From contig NZ_SSTC01000005.1 of NCBI RefSeq assembly GCF_004801855.1, forward strand, positions 1 to 64,000: a stretch of DNA of 64,000 bases. The letters are read 5' to 3'. The position numbers and the translations under genes were made by a program. This DNA is from Pseudomonas sp. A-1 (lineage in GTDB: Bacteria > Pseudomonadota > Gammaproteobacteria > Pseudomonadales > Pseudomonadaceae). The notes under the pieces were generated by a model. That model was given only the letters and a program-made list of their open reading frames with translations, was not told where the DNA came from and made no database searches. Each line of letters opens with the position of its first letter. Positions within the stretch are counted from its first letter, which is position 1. Positions 17,826 to 26,254 of this stretch are shown here, one piece after another.

Positions 17826-19928
17826 TCAGGCGCTCTTCAGGCCGCGCAGGTAGGCTTCCAGCTGGGAGTAGGGCATCGGCCGGGCGTACAGGTAGCCCTG
17901 GAAGGCGTCGCACAGGTTGCGGCGGAGGAAATCGGCCTGTTCGGTGGTTTCCACGCCCTCGGCCACCACCTTGAGGTCCAGGTGGTGGGCCATGGAGATG
18001 ATGCCCTGGGTGATGGCGGCATCGCGCTGGTCGCTGATCAGCTCGTGGACGAAGGAGCGGTCGATCTTCACCTTGTCGATCGGCAGGTCCTTGAGGTAGC
18101 TCAGGCTGGAGTAGCCGGTACCGAAGTCGTCAAGGGCGATGCCGACGCCGAGGGCCTTGAGTTCGCGGAGCAGCTGGATGGCCCGCTCGGCGTCCTTGAG
18201 CAGCACGGTTTCGGTGATCTCCAGCTCCAGCAGGTGCGCCGGCAAGCCGCTGTACTCCAGCGAGCGCTGCACGGTGCCGACGAAGTCCTGGCGCAGGAAA
18301 TGCACCGCCGAGATGTTCACCGACACCACGCCGGCGGCCAGGCCCTGGTCGAGCAGGCGGCGCTGGTGGCTGCAGGCGGTGACCAGCACCCACTGGCTGA
18401 TCGGGACGATCTGCCCGGTATCCTCGGCCACCGGGATGAAGCGCAGCGGCGAGATCGACCCGCGCTCGGCGTGCGGCCAGCGCAGCAGGGCCTCGCAGCC
18501 GAGCAGCGCGCCCGTGCGCGCGTCGATCTGCGGCTGGTAGTGCAGCTCGAAGTTCAGCCCCTCGATGGCCTTCTGCAGCTCGTTGCGCAGGGTCATGCGC
18601 TCGCTGACTTCCTGGTTGAGGTGCTCGGTGTACCACTGGTAGTTGTTGCGGCCGTGCTGCTTGGCCTGGTACATGGCCAGGTCGGCTTCCTGGATCAGCT
18701 TCACCGGCTGCTCGATCTCGCCGTTGCTGACGGTGATGCCGATGCTGGCGGTGACGTGCAGCTCCAGTTCGTTGAACTGGTAGGGGCGGGCGATGCTGTG
18801 GATCAGCCGCTCGGCGACCAGCAGGGCATCCTCGCCGTGGGCCAGGTCGGGCAGCACCACCACGAACTCGTCGCCGCCGAGCCGGGCGAGGGTGTCGCCG
18901 GGGCGGATCTGCGCGGCCATGCGCTGGGCCACCTCGACCAGGATGCGGTCGCCGATGGCGTGGCCGAGGGTGTCGTTGATCGGCTTGAAGCCGTCGAGGT
19001 CGATCAGCATCACCGCCAGCTCGCGGGTGTAGCGCCGGGCGATCTGGCAACCCTGCAGCAGACGGTCCTCCAGCAGCGAGCGGTTGGGCAGGCCGGTGAG
19101 CACGTCGTGGCTGGCGTTGTAGGCCAGCTCCGACTCGAAGCGCTTGCGCTCGGAAATGTCGTTCTGCACGCCGATGAAGTGGGTCACCAGGCCGTGCTCG
19201 TCCGGCACCGGGGCGATGTACAGGTCGTTCCAGAAGGCGCTGCCGTCCTTGCGGAAATTGCGCAGCACCACGTGCACCTCGCGCTGCTCGGTCATGCAGC
19301 GGCGGATCTCGTTGACGCCCGGCTGGCGGGTTTCGCTGCCCTGCAGGAGCCGGCAGTTGCGCCCCAGCACCTCGTGGGCGCGGTAGCCGGTGATGCGCTC
19401 GAAGGCCGGGTTGACGTAGATGATCGGCTGGTCCGGGGCGAGGGCATCGACGATCACCACGCCGTTGTAGCTGGCTTCCAGGCAGCGCTGCAGCAGTGCC
19501 GCGCGGCTGTTGCTGCGGCCCAGGCGCTCGCTGGCGCTGGCGCGCTCCAGGGCGTAGCGGATGCTGCGTCCGAGCAGGCGGCCGTCGAACTGGCCCTTGA
19601 CCAGGTAGTCCGCCGCACCCAGTTCCAGGGCGCGGGCATCCAGCTCGCTGTCGTCCTGGCCGGTGAGCAGGATCAGCGGCTGGTGCATGCCCCGGGCGCT
19701 GGCGTGGCGCACCAGTTCCAGCCCGGAGTCGGCGCCCAGCCGGTAGTCGATCAGGTAGAGATCGTATGCGCCCTCGTCGAGGGCGCTGAGGCCGCGCTCG
19801 AAGCTGTCCACCCAGTCGAGGACGTAGTTCAGCTTGCCGGCCTGGCGCAGCAGGTCGCGGATGATGAGGAAATCGTCCTCGTCGTCTTCGATCAGCAGCA
19901 GGTGCAGGGGGCGCTCGGTTGGGCTCAT
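17826..19928 (-). CDS. REC-LOV-GGDEF-EAL c-di-GMP enzyme (candidate blue-light receptor)
   Basis: 700 residues. The receiver domain (1-120) has acceptor Asp61 in YLIDYRLG. A PAS domain of LOV type (about 145-262) contains GRNCRLLQGSET with photoactive Cys192, NFRKDGSAFWN, and FIGVQND carrying the switch Gln, the set expected for flavin-binding LOV photoreceptors. The diguanylate cyclase domain has intact GGDEF (351-355) and an I-site RPGD (342-345). The EAL phosphodiesterase domain has CEALLRWPH and DDFGTGYSSLSYLK intact. It can plausibly both make and break c-di-GMP under light and phosphorelay control. It is last in a minus-strand operon with a kinase and a stand-alone receiver, and its start overlaps the receiver gene by 4 bp. 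Confidence 0.9.
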   Translation of the reverse strand: MSPTERPLHLLLIEDDEDDFLIIRDLLRQAGKLNYVLDWVDSFERGLSALDEGAYDLYLIDYRLGADSGLELVRHASARGMHQPLILLTGQDDSELDARALELGAADYLVKGQFDGRLLGRSIRYALERASASERLGRSNSRAALLQRCLEASYNGVVIVDALAPDQPIIYVNPAFERITGYRAHEVLGRNCRLLQGSETRQPGVNEIRRCMTEQREVHVVLRNFRKDGSAFWNDLYIAPVPDEHGLVTHFIGVQNDISERKRFESELAYNASHDVLTGLPNRSLLEDRLLQGCQIARRYTRELAVMLIDLDGFKPINDTLGHAIGDRILVEVAQRMAAQIRPGDTLARLGGDEFVVVLPDLAHGEDALLVAERLIHSIARPYQFNELELHVTASIGITVSNGEIEQPVKLIQEADLAMYQAKQHGRNNYQWYTEHLNQEVSERMTLRNELQKAIEGLNFELHYQPQIDARTGALLGCEALLRWPHAERGSISPLRFIPVAEDTGQIVPISQWVLVTACSHQRRLLDQGLAAGVVSVNISAVHFLRQDFVGTVQRSLEYSGLPAHLLELEITETVLLKDAERAIQLLRELKALGVGIALDDFGTGYSSLSYLKDLPIDKVKIDRSFVHELISDQRDAAITQGIISMAHHLDLKVVAEGVETTEQADFLRRNLCDAFQGYLYARPMPYSQLEAYLRGLKSA

Positions 19929-20362
19929 GAAGGTTGCGGCTCCGGGGGCAGTGCGTCGGTGGCCAGCCAATAGTCGCCGAGCCGGCGCACCACGTCGAGC
20001 AGACCGCTGTAGCTGCTGGGCTTGCCGATGACGGCGTCGGCGCCGGCCTCCAGGCAGCGCTGCGCCTCCTCCTCGGCGGCGGTGCTGAGGATCACCACCG
20101 GAATCCGGCACAGCCGGGCATCCCCCTTGAGGGCGAGCAGGGCCTCGTGGCCGTCGAGGCGTGGCATGTTCAGGTCGAGAAGAATCAGCGCGGGCAGCGG
20201 CTGCCTGGCATCGCTGGAGCGCTGCAGGCTGTCGAGCAACTGCTCGCCGTCCTCGGCGAAGTGCAGCGGGTTGGGCAGCAGGCTGTCGCGGAAGGCCTCG
20301 CGAAGCAGCAGGCGATCGTCGGCATCGTCGTCGGCGATCAGCACGGGCAGGGCATTCGACAT
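19925..20362 (-). CDS. single-domain response regulator (Rcp/CheY-like)
   Basis: A 145-residue stand-alone receiver starting MSNALPVLIADDDADDRLLL. It has the acidic triplet DDD, the phospho-acceptor Asp in ILLDLNMPRLDG, the conserved Thr/Ser in VVILSTAAEE and Lys in VIGKPSS. The length and DDDADDRLL opening resemble Rcp1-type regulators that pair with phytochrome-like kinases. It has no output domain, so probably relays phosphate or acts through protein contacts. It lies 7 bp after the kinase gene and overlaps the next gene by 4 bp, so the three are one operon. Confidence 0.87.
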   Translation of the reverse strand: MSNALPVLIADDDADDRLLLREAFRDSLLPNPLHFAEDGEQLLDSLQRSSDARQPLPALILLDLNMPRLDGHEALLALKGDARLCRIPVVILSTAAEEEAQRCLEAGADAVIGKPSSYSGLLDVVRRLGDYWLATDALPPEPQPS

Positions 20363-20369
20363 GGTCGCT

Positions 20370-22649
20370 TCACTCCTTGTCGGACCGGTGGAAGGTGACG
20401 CAGAAACAGGCCCCCTGGCCCGGCTGGCTGCGGGCGGTGAGGCGGGCGCCGTGGCGCTCGGCGATCTTCCTGGCGATGGCCAGGCCGATCCCGGTGCCGG
20501 GGTAGGCCTGGCGGCCGTGCAGGCGCTGGAACGGCTGGAAGATGCGCTCCAGGTACTTTTCGTCGAAGCCGATGCCCCGGTCGCTGATACACAGGCTCCA
20601 TTCTCCGCTGCCCTGTCGTTCAGCATAGATGCGGATAACTGGCGCTTCCCCGGGCTTGTGGAACTTGAGCGCGTTGCTCAGCAGGTTCTGCAACAGCTGG
20701 CGCAGCTGCGAGGGGTCGCCGTGCACCATGGGCAGCGGTTCGCGTTGCAGCTGCGCACCGCTGCACTCCAGCGTTCCCTCCAGGTCCTGCAGCACTTCGT
20801 CGAGCAGCGGGTCGAGCGCTACCGGTACGAAAGGCTGGCGCCGGGTGTTGAGCCGCGAGTAGGCCAGCAGGTCGCGGATCAGCGCCTGCATGCGGCCGGC
20901 GGCGGCGCCCATGCGCTGCAGGTAGTCGCGGCCCTGCTCGTCGAGGCCGCTGGCGTGGCTGGTCAGGCGGTCCGCGAAGGTCTGGATCTTGCGCAGCGGC
21001 TCCTGCAGGTCGTGGGAGGCGACGAAGGCGAATTCCTCCAGCTCGCGGTTGCTGCGCTCCAGCTCGGCCAGGGTGTTGCGGTGCTCGATGGCCACCGCGG
21101 CCAGTTGGCTGGCGGTCGCCACCAGTGCCTGCAGCTCGGCGTCCACATGCATCGGCTGGCGCCGGTAGATGGCGAAGGTGCCGAGCAGCTCGCCGTTGCC
21201 GGCCAGCAGCGGCGTCGACCAGCAACTGTACAGGCCCTCGGCCGCGGCCAACTGGTGGAAGCCTTTCCAGCGCCTGTCGTGGGGAATGTCCTCGACCAGC
21301 ACGGGCTGGCGGCGGTAGGCAGCGGTGCCGCAGGCGCCGATGTCCTCGCCGATGGGCAGGCTGGCGATGGCCTGGCTGTAGCGTTCGCCGAGACTGGGGG
21401 CGGCGCCCAGGGTCAGGCGCTGGCCGCTGGGGTCGACCTGGTACACCGAGCTGAGCACTCCCGGCGCCTGCTGCTCGATCAGCAGGCAGATCTCGCGCAG
21501 GATCAGCTCCGCTGGCTGCAGGGTGGAGATCATGCCGAGGATGTGCCGCTGCCCCTCGGTGTAGCGCTGCTGCTCGGCGAGGCGTCCGGCCTGCCGCTGG
21601 GCCAGCCAGGCCAGGCGCAGGCTGAACATCAGCAGGCCGCTGAGCAGCAGGCCGCCGAGCAGCACCAGCAGCGCCAGGCGCTGGCTGTCGGCCGTATCGC
21701 GTGCGTCGTTCAGGTAGGTGGTCAGGGTCCAGCGCGGTGCCCGGGCGAGGTCGATTTCGCGGGTGCCGACCGGGGTGGCCCGCGGCGTGTCGCCTGCGGT
21801 GCCGCCGAGCAGCAGCTGTTCGCCCTCGCGGACCTCGACGACGAAGTCGCCGGTGCCGCCCGCGAGCAGCTCGGCCAGCGCGTGGTGCAGGTCGAGGCTG
21901 GCCACCACCAGCCGTACCGGCTCGCCGGGCAGGTGCAGCGGTACGGCCACCAGCGCCATCGGCGGCGTGCCGGGGCGCAGCAGGGCAGGGCTCAGTCGTG
22001 GCTCGCGGCCGCCGCGCACCTGTTCAAGCCAGGCCTGCCGGGCGGGGTCGGCGATGAAGCTGTCGAGCCAGGCGCCGGCCGAGGGCATGCGCGTCTGGCT
22101 GCGGCTGACCTGCAGGCGCTCGTCGAGGAGGGCGATCAGCGTGAAGCCGGGCAGGTCGCGCAGGTAGCTGTCGGTTTCCTGCAGCCAGAACGTCGGGGCC
22201 GGCAGCTGGCCCAGGGCTTCCCAGCGCTCGCCCATGCGCTGCAGCAGCGCCAGGCGGCTGGCGATGGCCTCGTGACTGGCGTTGTCCAGACGCGACAGCA
22301 GCAGGTCGCTCTGGTCGGTCAGGCTGCGGGCGTTCTGCAGGCCGAGCAGGTACCAGCTGCCGATCGACAGCAACACGGCGCCCAGCCCGGCCAGCAGGGT
22401 ACGGCGATCCAGGCGGCCATCGCGCGATGCCGGCTGGCCGTGCCATAGCCACAGGCTGACCAGGCTGGCCAGGCTGGCGGCCAGCAGGCCCAGGCCGAGA
22501 TGTGCCATGCTGCTACCCGGCAGCATCAGGGGGTGCAGTGCGGGGGCGGGGCGCAGCAGGGTGTCCAGCAGGCCGAGGCCGCCGCCGGCCAGCAGGGCGA
22601 AGGCGAGGGTATGCAGGCAGGCTTGTAACAGTATGTGGCGATTATCCAT
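20370..22649 (-). CDS. membrane sensor histidine kinase with GAF domain
   Basis: 759 residues. Several N-terminal hydrophobic segments (about 8-30, 48-66, 85-103) lead into a periplasmic sensor region of about 200 residues closed by a TM near 315-335. A cytoplasmic GAF domain follows (about 365-505), then HisKA with phospho-acceptor His546 in ASHDLQEPLRKI, then HATPase_c with NLLSNALKFHKPG, ISDRGIGFDEKY and GTGIGLAIARKI. The DLQEPL H-box is that of the phytochrome-like kinase family. GAF lacks an obvious bilin Cys motif, so a light role cannot be claimed for this protein. It is first of the three-gene signalling operon; the cognate regulators are presumably the two downstream genes. Confidence 0.87.
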   Translation of the reverse strand: MDNRHILLQACLHTLAFALLAGGGLGLLDTLLRPAPALHPLMLPGSSMAHLGLGLLAASLASLVSLWLWHGQPASRDGRLDRRTLLAGLGAVLLSIGSWYLLGLQNARSLTDQSDLLLSRLDNASHEAIASRLALLQRMGERWEALGQLPAPTFWLQETDSYLRDLPGFTLIALLDERLQVSRSQTRMPSAGAWLDSFIADPARQAWLEQVRGGREPRLSPALLRPGTPPMALVAVPLHLPGEPVRLVVASLDLHHALAELLAGGTGDFVVEVREGEQLLLGGTAGDTPRATPVGTREIDLARAPRWTLTTYLNDARDTADSQRLALLVLLGGLLLSGLLMFSLRLAWLAQRQAGRLAEQQRYTEGQRHILGMISTLQPAELILREICLLIEQQAPGVLSSVYQVDPSGQRLTLGAAPSLGERYSQAIASLPIGEDIGACGTAAYRRQPVLVEDIPHDRRWKGFHQLAAAEGLYSCWSTPLLAGNGELLGTFAIYRRQPMHVDAELQALVATASQLAAVAIEHRNTLAELERSNRELEEFAFVASHDLQEPLRKIQTFADRLTSHASGLDEQGRDYLQRMGAAAGRMQALIRDLLAYSRLNTRRQPFVPVALDPLLDEVLQDLEGTLECSGAQLQREPLPMVHGDPSQLRQLLQNLLSNALKFHKPGEAPVIRIYAERQGSGEWSLCISDRGIGFDEKYLERIFQPFQRLHGRQAYPGTGIGLAIARKIAERHGARLTARSQPGQGACFCVTFHRSDKE

Positions 22650-22789
22650 CGGCGGAAAAGGAGCCTTGCGTCGCTCTCGTGGCGCCGATCATGTCGGCTT
22701 CACCTCAGGCTGGCAACCCGGATGCTCCACAGGGCCGCGGTAGCCCCGGGCGACCCGGGCAGGAACGATTCTTCAGGGAGAACCACGAC

Positions 22790-22957
22790 ATGATCGATTT
22801 CCGTTGCAAGCATTGCCGCCATTCGACGCGACTGCTCGCGTCCATATGCCTCCACTGCGGCACCAGTCGCCCTGCCGCGCGGGGCTGGCATGTTCCCGCG
22901 CTGATCGTCCTGCTGGCCCCGCTCGTCTATGGCCTGCTGCTGAGCCTCTTGCGCTGA
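22790..22957 (+). CDS. 55-residue zinc-ribbon membrane protein
   Basis: A small gene with a very good AGGGAG Shine-Dalgarno at 22775-22780, 9 bases before the ATG. The product begins MIDFRCKHCRHSTRLLASIC and has two CxxC pairs (CKHC and CLHC) spaced as in a zinc ribbon. A hydrophobic segment (VPALIVLLAPLVYGLLLSLL) forms the C-terminus, so it is probably a tail-anchored inner-membrane protein with a cytoplasmic zinc knuckle. It lies divergent from the sensor-kinase gene and convergent with the FtsH gene, ending 23 bp from that gene's stop. No function can be assigned. Confidence 0.72.
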   Translation: MIDFRCKHCRHSTRLLASICLHCGTSRPAARGWHVPALIVLLAPLVYGLLLSLLR

Positions 22958-22980
22958 GGCGTGCTGCCTGCCGGGCTGCG

Positions 22981-24798
22981 TCAGCCGGCATCGCCCGCCG
23001 CGGCCGGCCGCAGCGGCGGGAAGTCCTCGGGGGTGATGGTCTCGCGTTCGAGCAGCAGGCGGGCGCCTGCGTCCAGTTCGCTGCGCCTTTGCTGGAGAAT
23101 CTCGCCGGCGCGGCGGTAGGCCTTGTCGATCAGCTGGCGGACCGCGAGATCGACCTCCCGCGCGGTCTGCTCGGAGTAGTCCTTCTCGCGCATGGCGATC
23201 ACGCTGTCGCCGAGGAAGCTGTTGCTCTGGCGCTCCAGCACGGCCTGGCCGAGGTCCGGGCTCATGCCGAAGCGGGTGACGATCTGCCGGGCGATATCGG
23301 TGACCTTGGCCAGGTCGTCGGCGGCGCCGGTGGAGATCTCGCCGAACAGCAACTGCTCGGCGGCGCGGCCGGCGAGCAGCACCACCATGCGGTCCTTCAG
23401 TTCGTTGCAGGTGATCAGGAAACGGTCGTCGGTGGGCCGCTGCAGGGTATAGCCGAGTGCGCCGATCGAGCGCGGGATGATCGACACCTTGTGTACCGGG
23501 TCCATGCCGGGGAGGGCGCTGGCGACCAGGGCGTGGCCCATCTCGTGGTAGGCCACCACCTCGCGCTCGTGGGGCTGCAGCAGGCGGCCGCGGCGCTCGG
23601 CGCCGGCGACGATGCGCTCGACCGCGCGGGTGAAGTCGTCCATGCCGACCTTCTCGGCATTGCGGCGGGTGGCGAGGATGGCCGCCTCGTTGATCAGGTT
23701 GGCCAGGTCAGCGCCGGTGAAGCCAGGGGTGATGCCGGCGACCTGGTCGAGGTCGACGTCGGCGGCGACCTGGATGCGCTTGACGTGCACCCTGAGGATG
23801 GCCATCCGTCCCTTGCGGTCCGGGCGGTCGACCACGATCTGGCGGTCGAAGCGGCCGGCGCGCAGCAGTGCCGGGTCGAGGATCTCCGGGCGGTTGGTGG
23901 CGGCCAGCAGCACCACGCCCTCGCGCGGGTCGAAGCCGTCCAGCTCGGCGAGCAGCTGGTTGAGGGTCTGTTCCTTCTCGTCGTTACCGCCGAAGGCGCC
24001 GACGCCGCGTGCCTTGCCGAGGGCGTCCAGTTCGTCGATGAAGATGATGCAGGGCGCCGCCTTGCGCGCCTGCTCGAACAGGTCACGCACCCGCGCGGCG
24101 CCGACGCCGACGAACATCTCGACGAACTCGGAGCCGGAGATGGAGAAGAAGGGCACGCCGGCCTCGCCGGCCACTGCCTTGGCCACCAGGGTCTTGCCGG
24201 TGCCGGGCGGGCCGACCAGCAGGATGCCCTTGGGAATACGTGCGCCGAGGCGGCTGTATCTGGGCTGGTCCTTGAGGAAGGAGACGATCTCCTCCAGCTC
24301 GGCCTTGGCCTCGTCGATGCCGGCGACGTCGTCGAAGGTCACCCCGGTGTCGCGTTCGACGTACACCTTGGCCTTGGACTTGCCGACGCTGACCAGCCCG
24401 CCGAGCCCCTGCTTGTCGGTCAGGCGACGGAACAGGAAGCTCCAGAAGGCGAAGATCAGCACCAGCGGCAGCAGCCAGGACAGCAGGTTGGAGAGGGCGG
24501 TGTTTTCCCGGACCGCGCTGAACTTGGCCCCGGCCGCCGCCAGCTCCTCGGCCAGCGCCGGATCGACGCGGTTGGTCACGAAGCTGCTGCGATTGTTGAT
24601 CGGCTCCAGCAGTTTGCCGCTGATCTGCTGGTTGTTGATGCTGAGTTCGCTCAGCTTGCCTTCCTTGAGCAGCTTGAGGAACTCGCTGTAGGCGATCGGC
24701 TCCACCGCCTGCCGCTCGGCCCACCAGCCCTGGAACATCAGCAGCATGCTGAAGGCCAGCAGGAAGTACCAGGCGTTCCATTGAAACTTCTTGTCCAT
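22981..24798 (-). CDS. ftsH: accessory FtsH-type membrane AAA+ zinc protease
   Basis: A 605-residue membrane-anchored ATP-dependent protease. TM1 is at about 10-24, a short periplasmic domain follows, and TM2 is at about 104-124. Walker A GPPGTGKT is at 196-203, the pore loop [10 protein letters not shown] at 226-235, Walker [11 protein letters not shown] at 251-260, and the zinc motif HEMGH at 418-422. It is slightly shorter than housekeeping FtsH, and its neighbours (LonB-type protease, Hsp20, P-ATPase) are stress genes rather than rrmJ/folP, the usual ftsH context in Pseudomonas. It is therefore probably a second, accessory copy. Start [10 protein letters not shown] is the family start. 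The leader contains a large hairpin at 24836-24894. Confidence 0.9.
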   Translation of the reverse strand: MDKKFQWNAWYFLLAFSMLLMFQGWWAERQAVEPIAYSEFLKLLKEGKLSELSINNQQISGKLLEPINNRSSFVTNRVDPALAEELAAAGAKFSAVRENTALSNLLSWLLPLVLIFAFWSFLFRRLTDKQGLGGLVSVGKSKAKVYVERDTGVTFDDVAGIDEAKAELEEIVSFLKDQPRYSRLGARIPKGILLVGPPGTGKTLVAKAVAGEAGVPFFSISGSEFVEMFVGVGAARVRDLFEQARKAAPCIIFIDELDALGKARGVGAFGGNDEKEQTLNQLLAELDGFDPREGVVLLAATNRPEILDPALLRAGRFDRQIVVDRPDRKGRMAILRVHVKRIQVAADVDLDQVAGITPGFTGADLANLINEAAILATRRNAEKVGMDDFTRAVERIVAGAERRGRLLQPHEREVVAYHEMGHALVASALPGMDPVHKVSIIPRSIGALGYTLQRPTDDRFLITCNELKDRMVVLLAGRAAEQLLFGEISTGAADDLAKVTDIARQIVTRFGMSPDLGQAVLERQSNSFLGDSVIAMREKDYSEQTAREVDLAVRQLIDKAYRRAGEILQQRRSELDAGARLLLERETITPEDFPPLRPAAAGDAG

Positions 24799-24835
24799 GC
24801 CGCACCCCGCTCGACGCATATCGCCTGTGCAGGAT

Positions 24836-24894
24836 AGACCCTGTGCCGCGCCGAAGGCTTGCGCGGCAGCAAGCCAGGGCACGGCACAGGGTCT
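24836..24894. promoter_or_regulatory. nested inverted repeat in the ftsH leader
   Basis: A perfect 13-bp inverted repeat (AGACCCTGTGCCG at 24836-24848, complement at 24882-24894) encloses a second perfect 7-bp hairpin (GGCTTGC at 24856-24862, GCAAGCC at 24869-24875). On the minus strand it lies 38 bases before the ftsH start codon, in the presumed 5' untranslated region. It could be a transcript-stabilising or regulatory structure, or a remnant small mobile element. No T-run follows on the minus strand, so a simple terminator is less likely. Confidence 0.6.
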
Positions 24895-24904
24895 CGGGAG
24901 GGTG

Positions 24905-24935
24905 ATTTCATATTCGATGTTTAACATAATGAAAT
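24905..24935. promoter_or_regulatory. AT-rich dyad upstream of ftsH
   Basis: ATTTCAT (24905-24911) and ATGAAAT (24929-24935) form perfect 7-bp arms around an AT-rich spacer, directly upstream of the leader hairpin. It is the only AT-rich patch in this part of the window and is where the ftsH promoter is expected. I could not pick a convincing -35/-10 pair. Confidence 0.4.
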
Positions 24936-25007
24936 GTGGAGGAGTAAATCTATCCATCACTACGTGCAAAAAACACAGTAATCAGCGGAGTAGGGGGTAG
25001 CGTGGCG

Positions 25008-25038
25008 GGCGCCGGACACAGAAGGGGTGTCCGGCGCC
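25008..25038 (-). terminator. terminator-like hairpin after the capA-like gene
   Basis: Perfect 12-bp stem (GGCGCCGGACAC, loop of 7, complement) starting 39 bases beyond the stop of the gene ending at 25077. It lies between that gene and the ftsH promoter region. There is no strong adjacent T-run. Confidence 0.6.
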
Positions 25039-25076
25039 TGAGCTGCCGGTGAGTCAGGCTGATGCCCTGCGCATGC

Positions 25077-26195
25077 TCACGGCGACCAACCGAGGGCGAA
25101 GGCGCCATCCTCCTGGACGTGCACGTGGCAACCGAGCTGGGCGCACTCGCGTCCGAGGGTGTCGTACAGCCAGCGGCGGTCGACGCCCTCGGCGCGCTCG
25201 ATGCGCAGATGCTGCAGGCGCGTCGGTACCATCTCCAGCGCCTGCAGGCGGCCGTCGTCGTGCAGGCGGGCGAAGTACAGCAGACCCAGCTCGCCGCGGA
25301 AGGTGGCATGCCCTTCGATGCCCTCGTAATCGTTGAGGCGGTCGCCGCAGCCGTAGAGGATCAGCCGGCCGCGGTGCACCTCGATGCCCTTGATGTGGTG
25401 CGAGGAATGGCCGTGGATCAGGTCCGCGCCGGCCTGCTCGATCAGACCGTGGGCGAAGGCACGCTGCTCGGTGGAGATGGCGAAGTTCCAGTTGTCGCCC
25501 CAGTGCAGGGAGACCAGCACGCGGTCGCCGTCCTGCCGGGCCGCGCGGATCAGACCGGCCACGCGGGCCAGGCTGCGCGGCGACAGGTCGTCCAGGCGCG
25601 CCACGCCGGACTGGTGCGGACCGGCCGCCCACCAGGGGGGGATGCCGCTGTCCGGCAGGCCGAAGGCGAACACCAGCAGCCGTCGTCCGCCGGGCAATGC
25701 CAGCACGGCCGGAGTCTCGGCCGAGTTGCGATCGAGGCCGGCACCGGTGTGCGGCATGTCGTGGGCGGTGAGGGTTTCGAGGGTGTCGCGCAGCCCGGTT
25801 TCGCCCCAGTCCAGCACGTGGTTGTTGGCCAGGATGCAGCAGTTGATCCCGGCGGCACGCAGGAAGGGGAAGTTCTCCGGGGTCATGCGGTAGTTGATGC
25901 CCTTGGGTTCGGGGCGGCCGTGGCGGGTGACCGCGGTTTCCAGGTTGACCAGGCGGACCTGGGGCTGGCGACGCTGCAGCTCGGCCAGTGCATCGCCCCA
26001 CACGTAGGCGAAGTCCACCGGGCGTTCGATGGGGCCGCAGTGCCGTTCGGCCAGCGCCACGTAGTCGCGGGCGTCATGCACGTAGTCCTCGTAGAGGCGC
26101 GGGTCGCCGGGGTGGGGGAGAATCTGGTCGATGCCGCGAGCCGGCATGACGTCGCCGAGAAGGAACAGGCTGAGCGAGGTGTCCGCGCTGGCCAT
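25077..26195 (-). CDS. CapA-family (poly-gamma-glutamate synthesis type) metallophosphatase-like protein
   Basis: A 372-residue protein of the PGA_cap/CapA family, a calcineurin-like fold. Metal-site motifs are visible in order: LFLLGDVMPARG near the start, LVNLETAVT, ILANNHVLDWGETG, LVSLHWGDNWN and LIHGHSSHHIKG. There is no signal peptide or anchor, unlike CapA of Bacillus, so it is probably cytoplasmic. The real substrate is unknown; many Gram-negative relatives occur without a polyglutamate operon, as here. It follows the LonB-type gene by 59 bp on the same strand with an AGGTAGG Shine-Dalgarno, so is likely co-transcribed with it. Confidence 0.82.
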   Translation of the reverse strand: MASADTSLSLFLLGDVMPARGIDQILPHPGDPRLYEDYVHDARDYVALAERHCGPIERPVDFAYVWGDALAELQRRQPQVRLVNLETAVTRHGRPEPKGINYRMTPENFPFLRAAGINCCILANNHVLDWGETGLRDTLETLTAHDMPHTGAGLDRNSAETPAVLALPGGRRLLVFAFGLPDSGIPPWWAAGPHQSGVARLDDLSPRSLARVAGLIRAARQDGDRVLVSLHWGDNWNFAISTEQRAFAHGLIEQAGADLIHGHSSHHIKGIEVHRGRLILYGCGDRLNDYEGIEGHATFRGELGLLYFARLHDDGRLQALEMVPTRLQHLRIERAEGVDRRWLYDTLGRECAQLGCHVHVQEDGAFALGWSP

Positions 26196-26254
26196 GGGAA
26201 CCTACCTTGCGGCGGTGAGTCCGCCGCACTACCGGTGAATGCGCTCCTTTCCTT

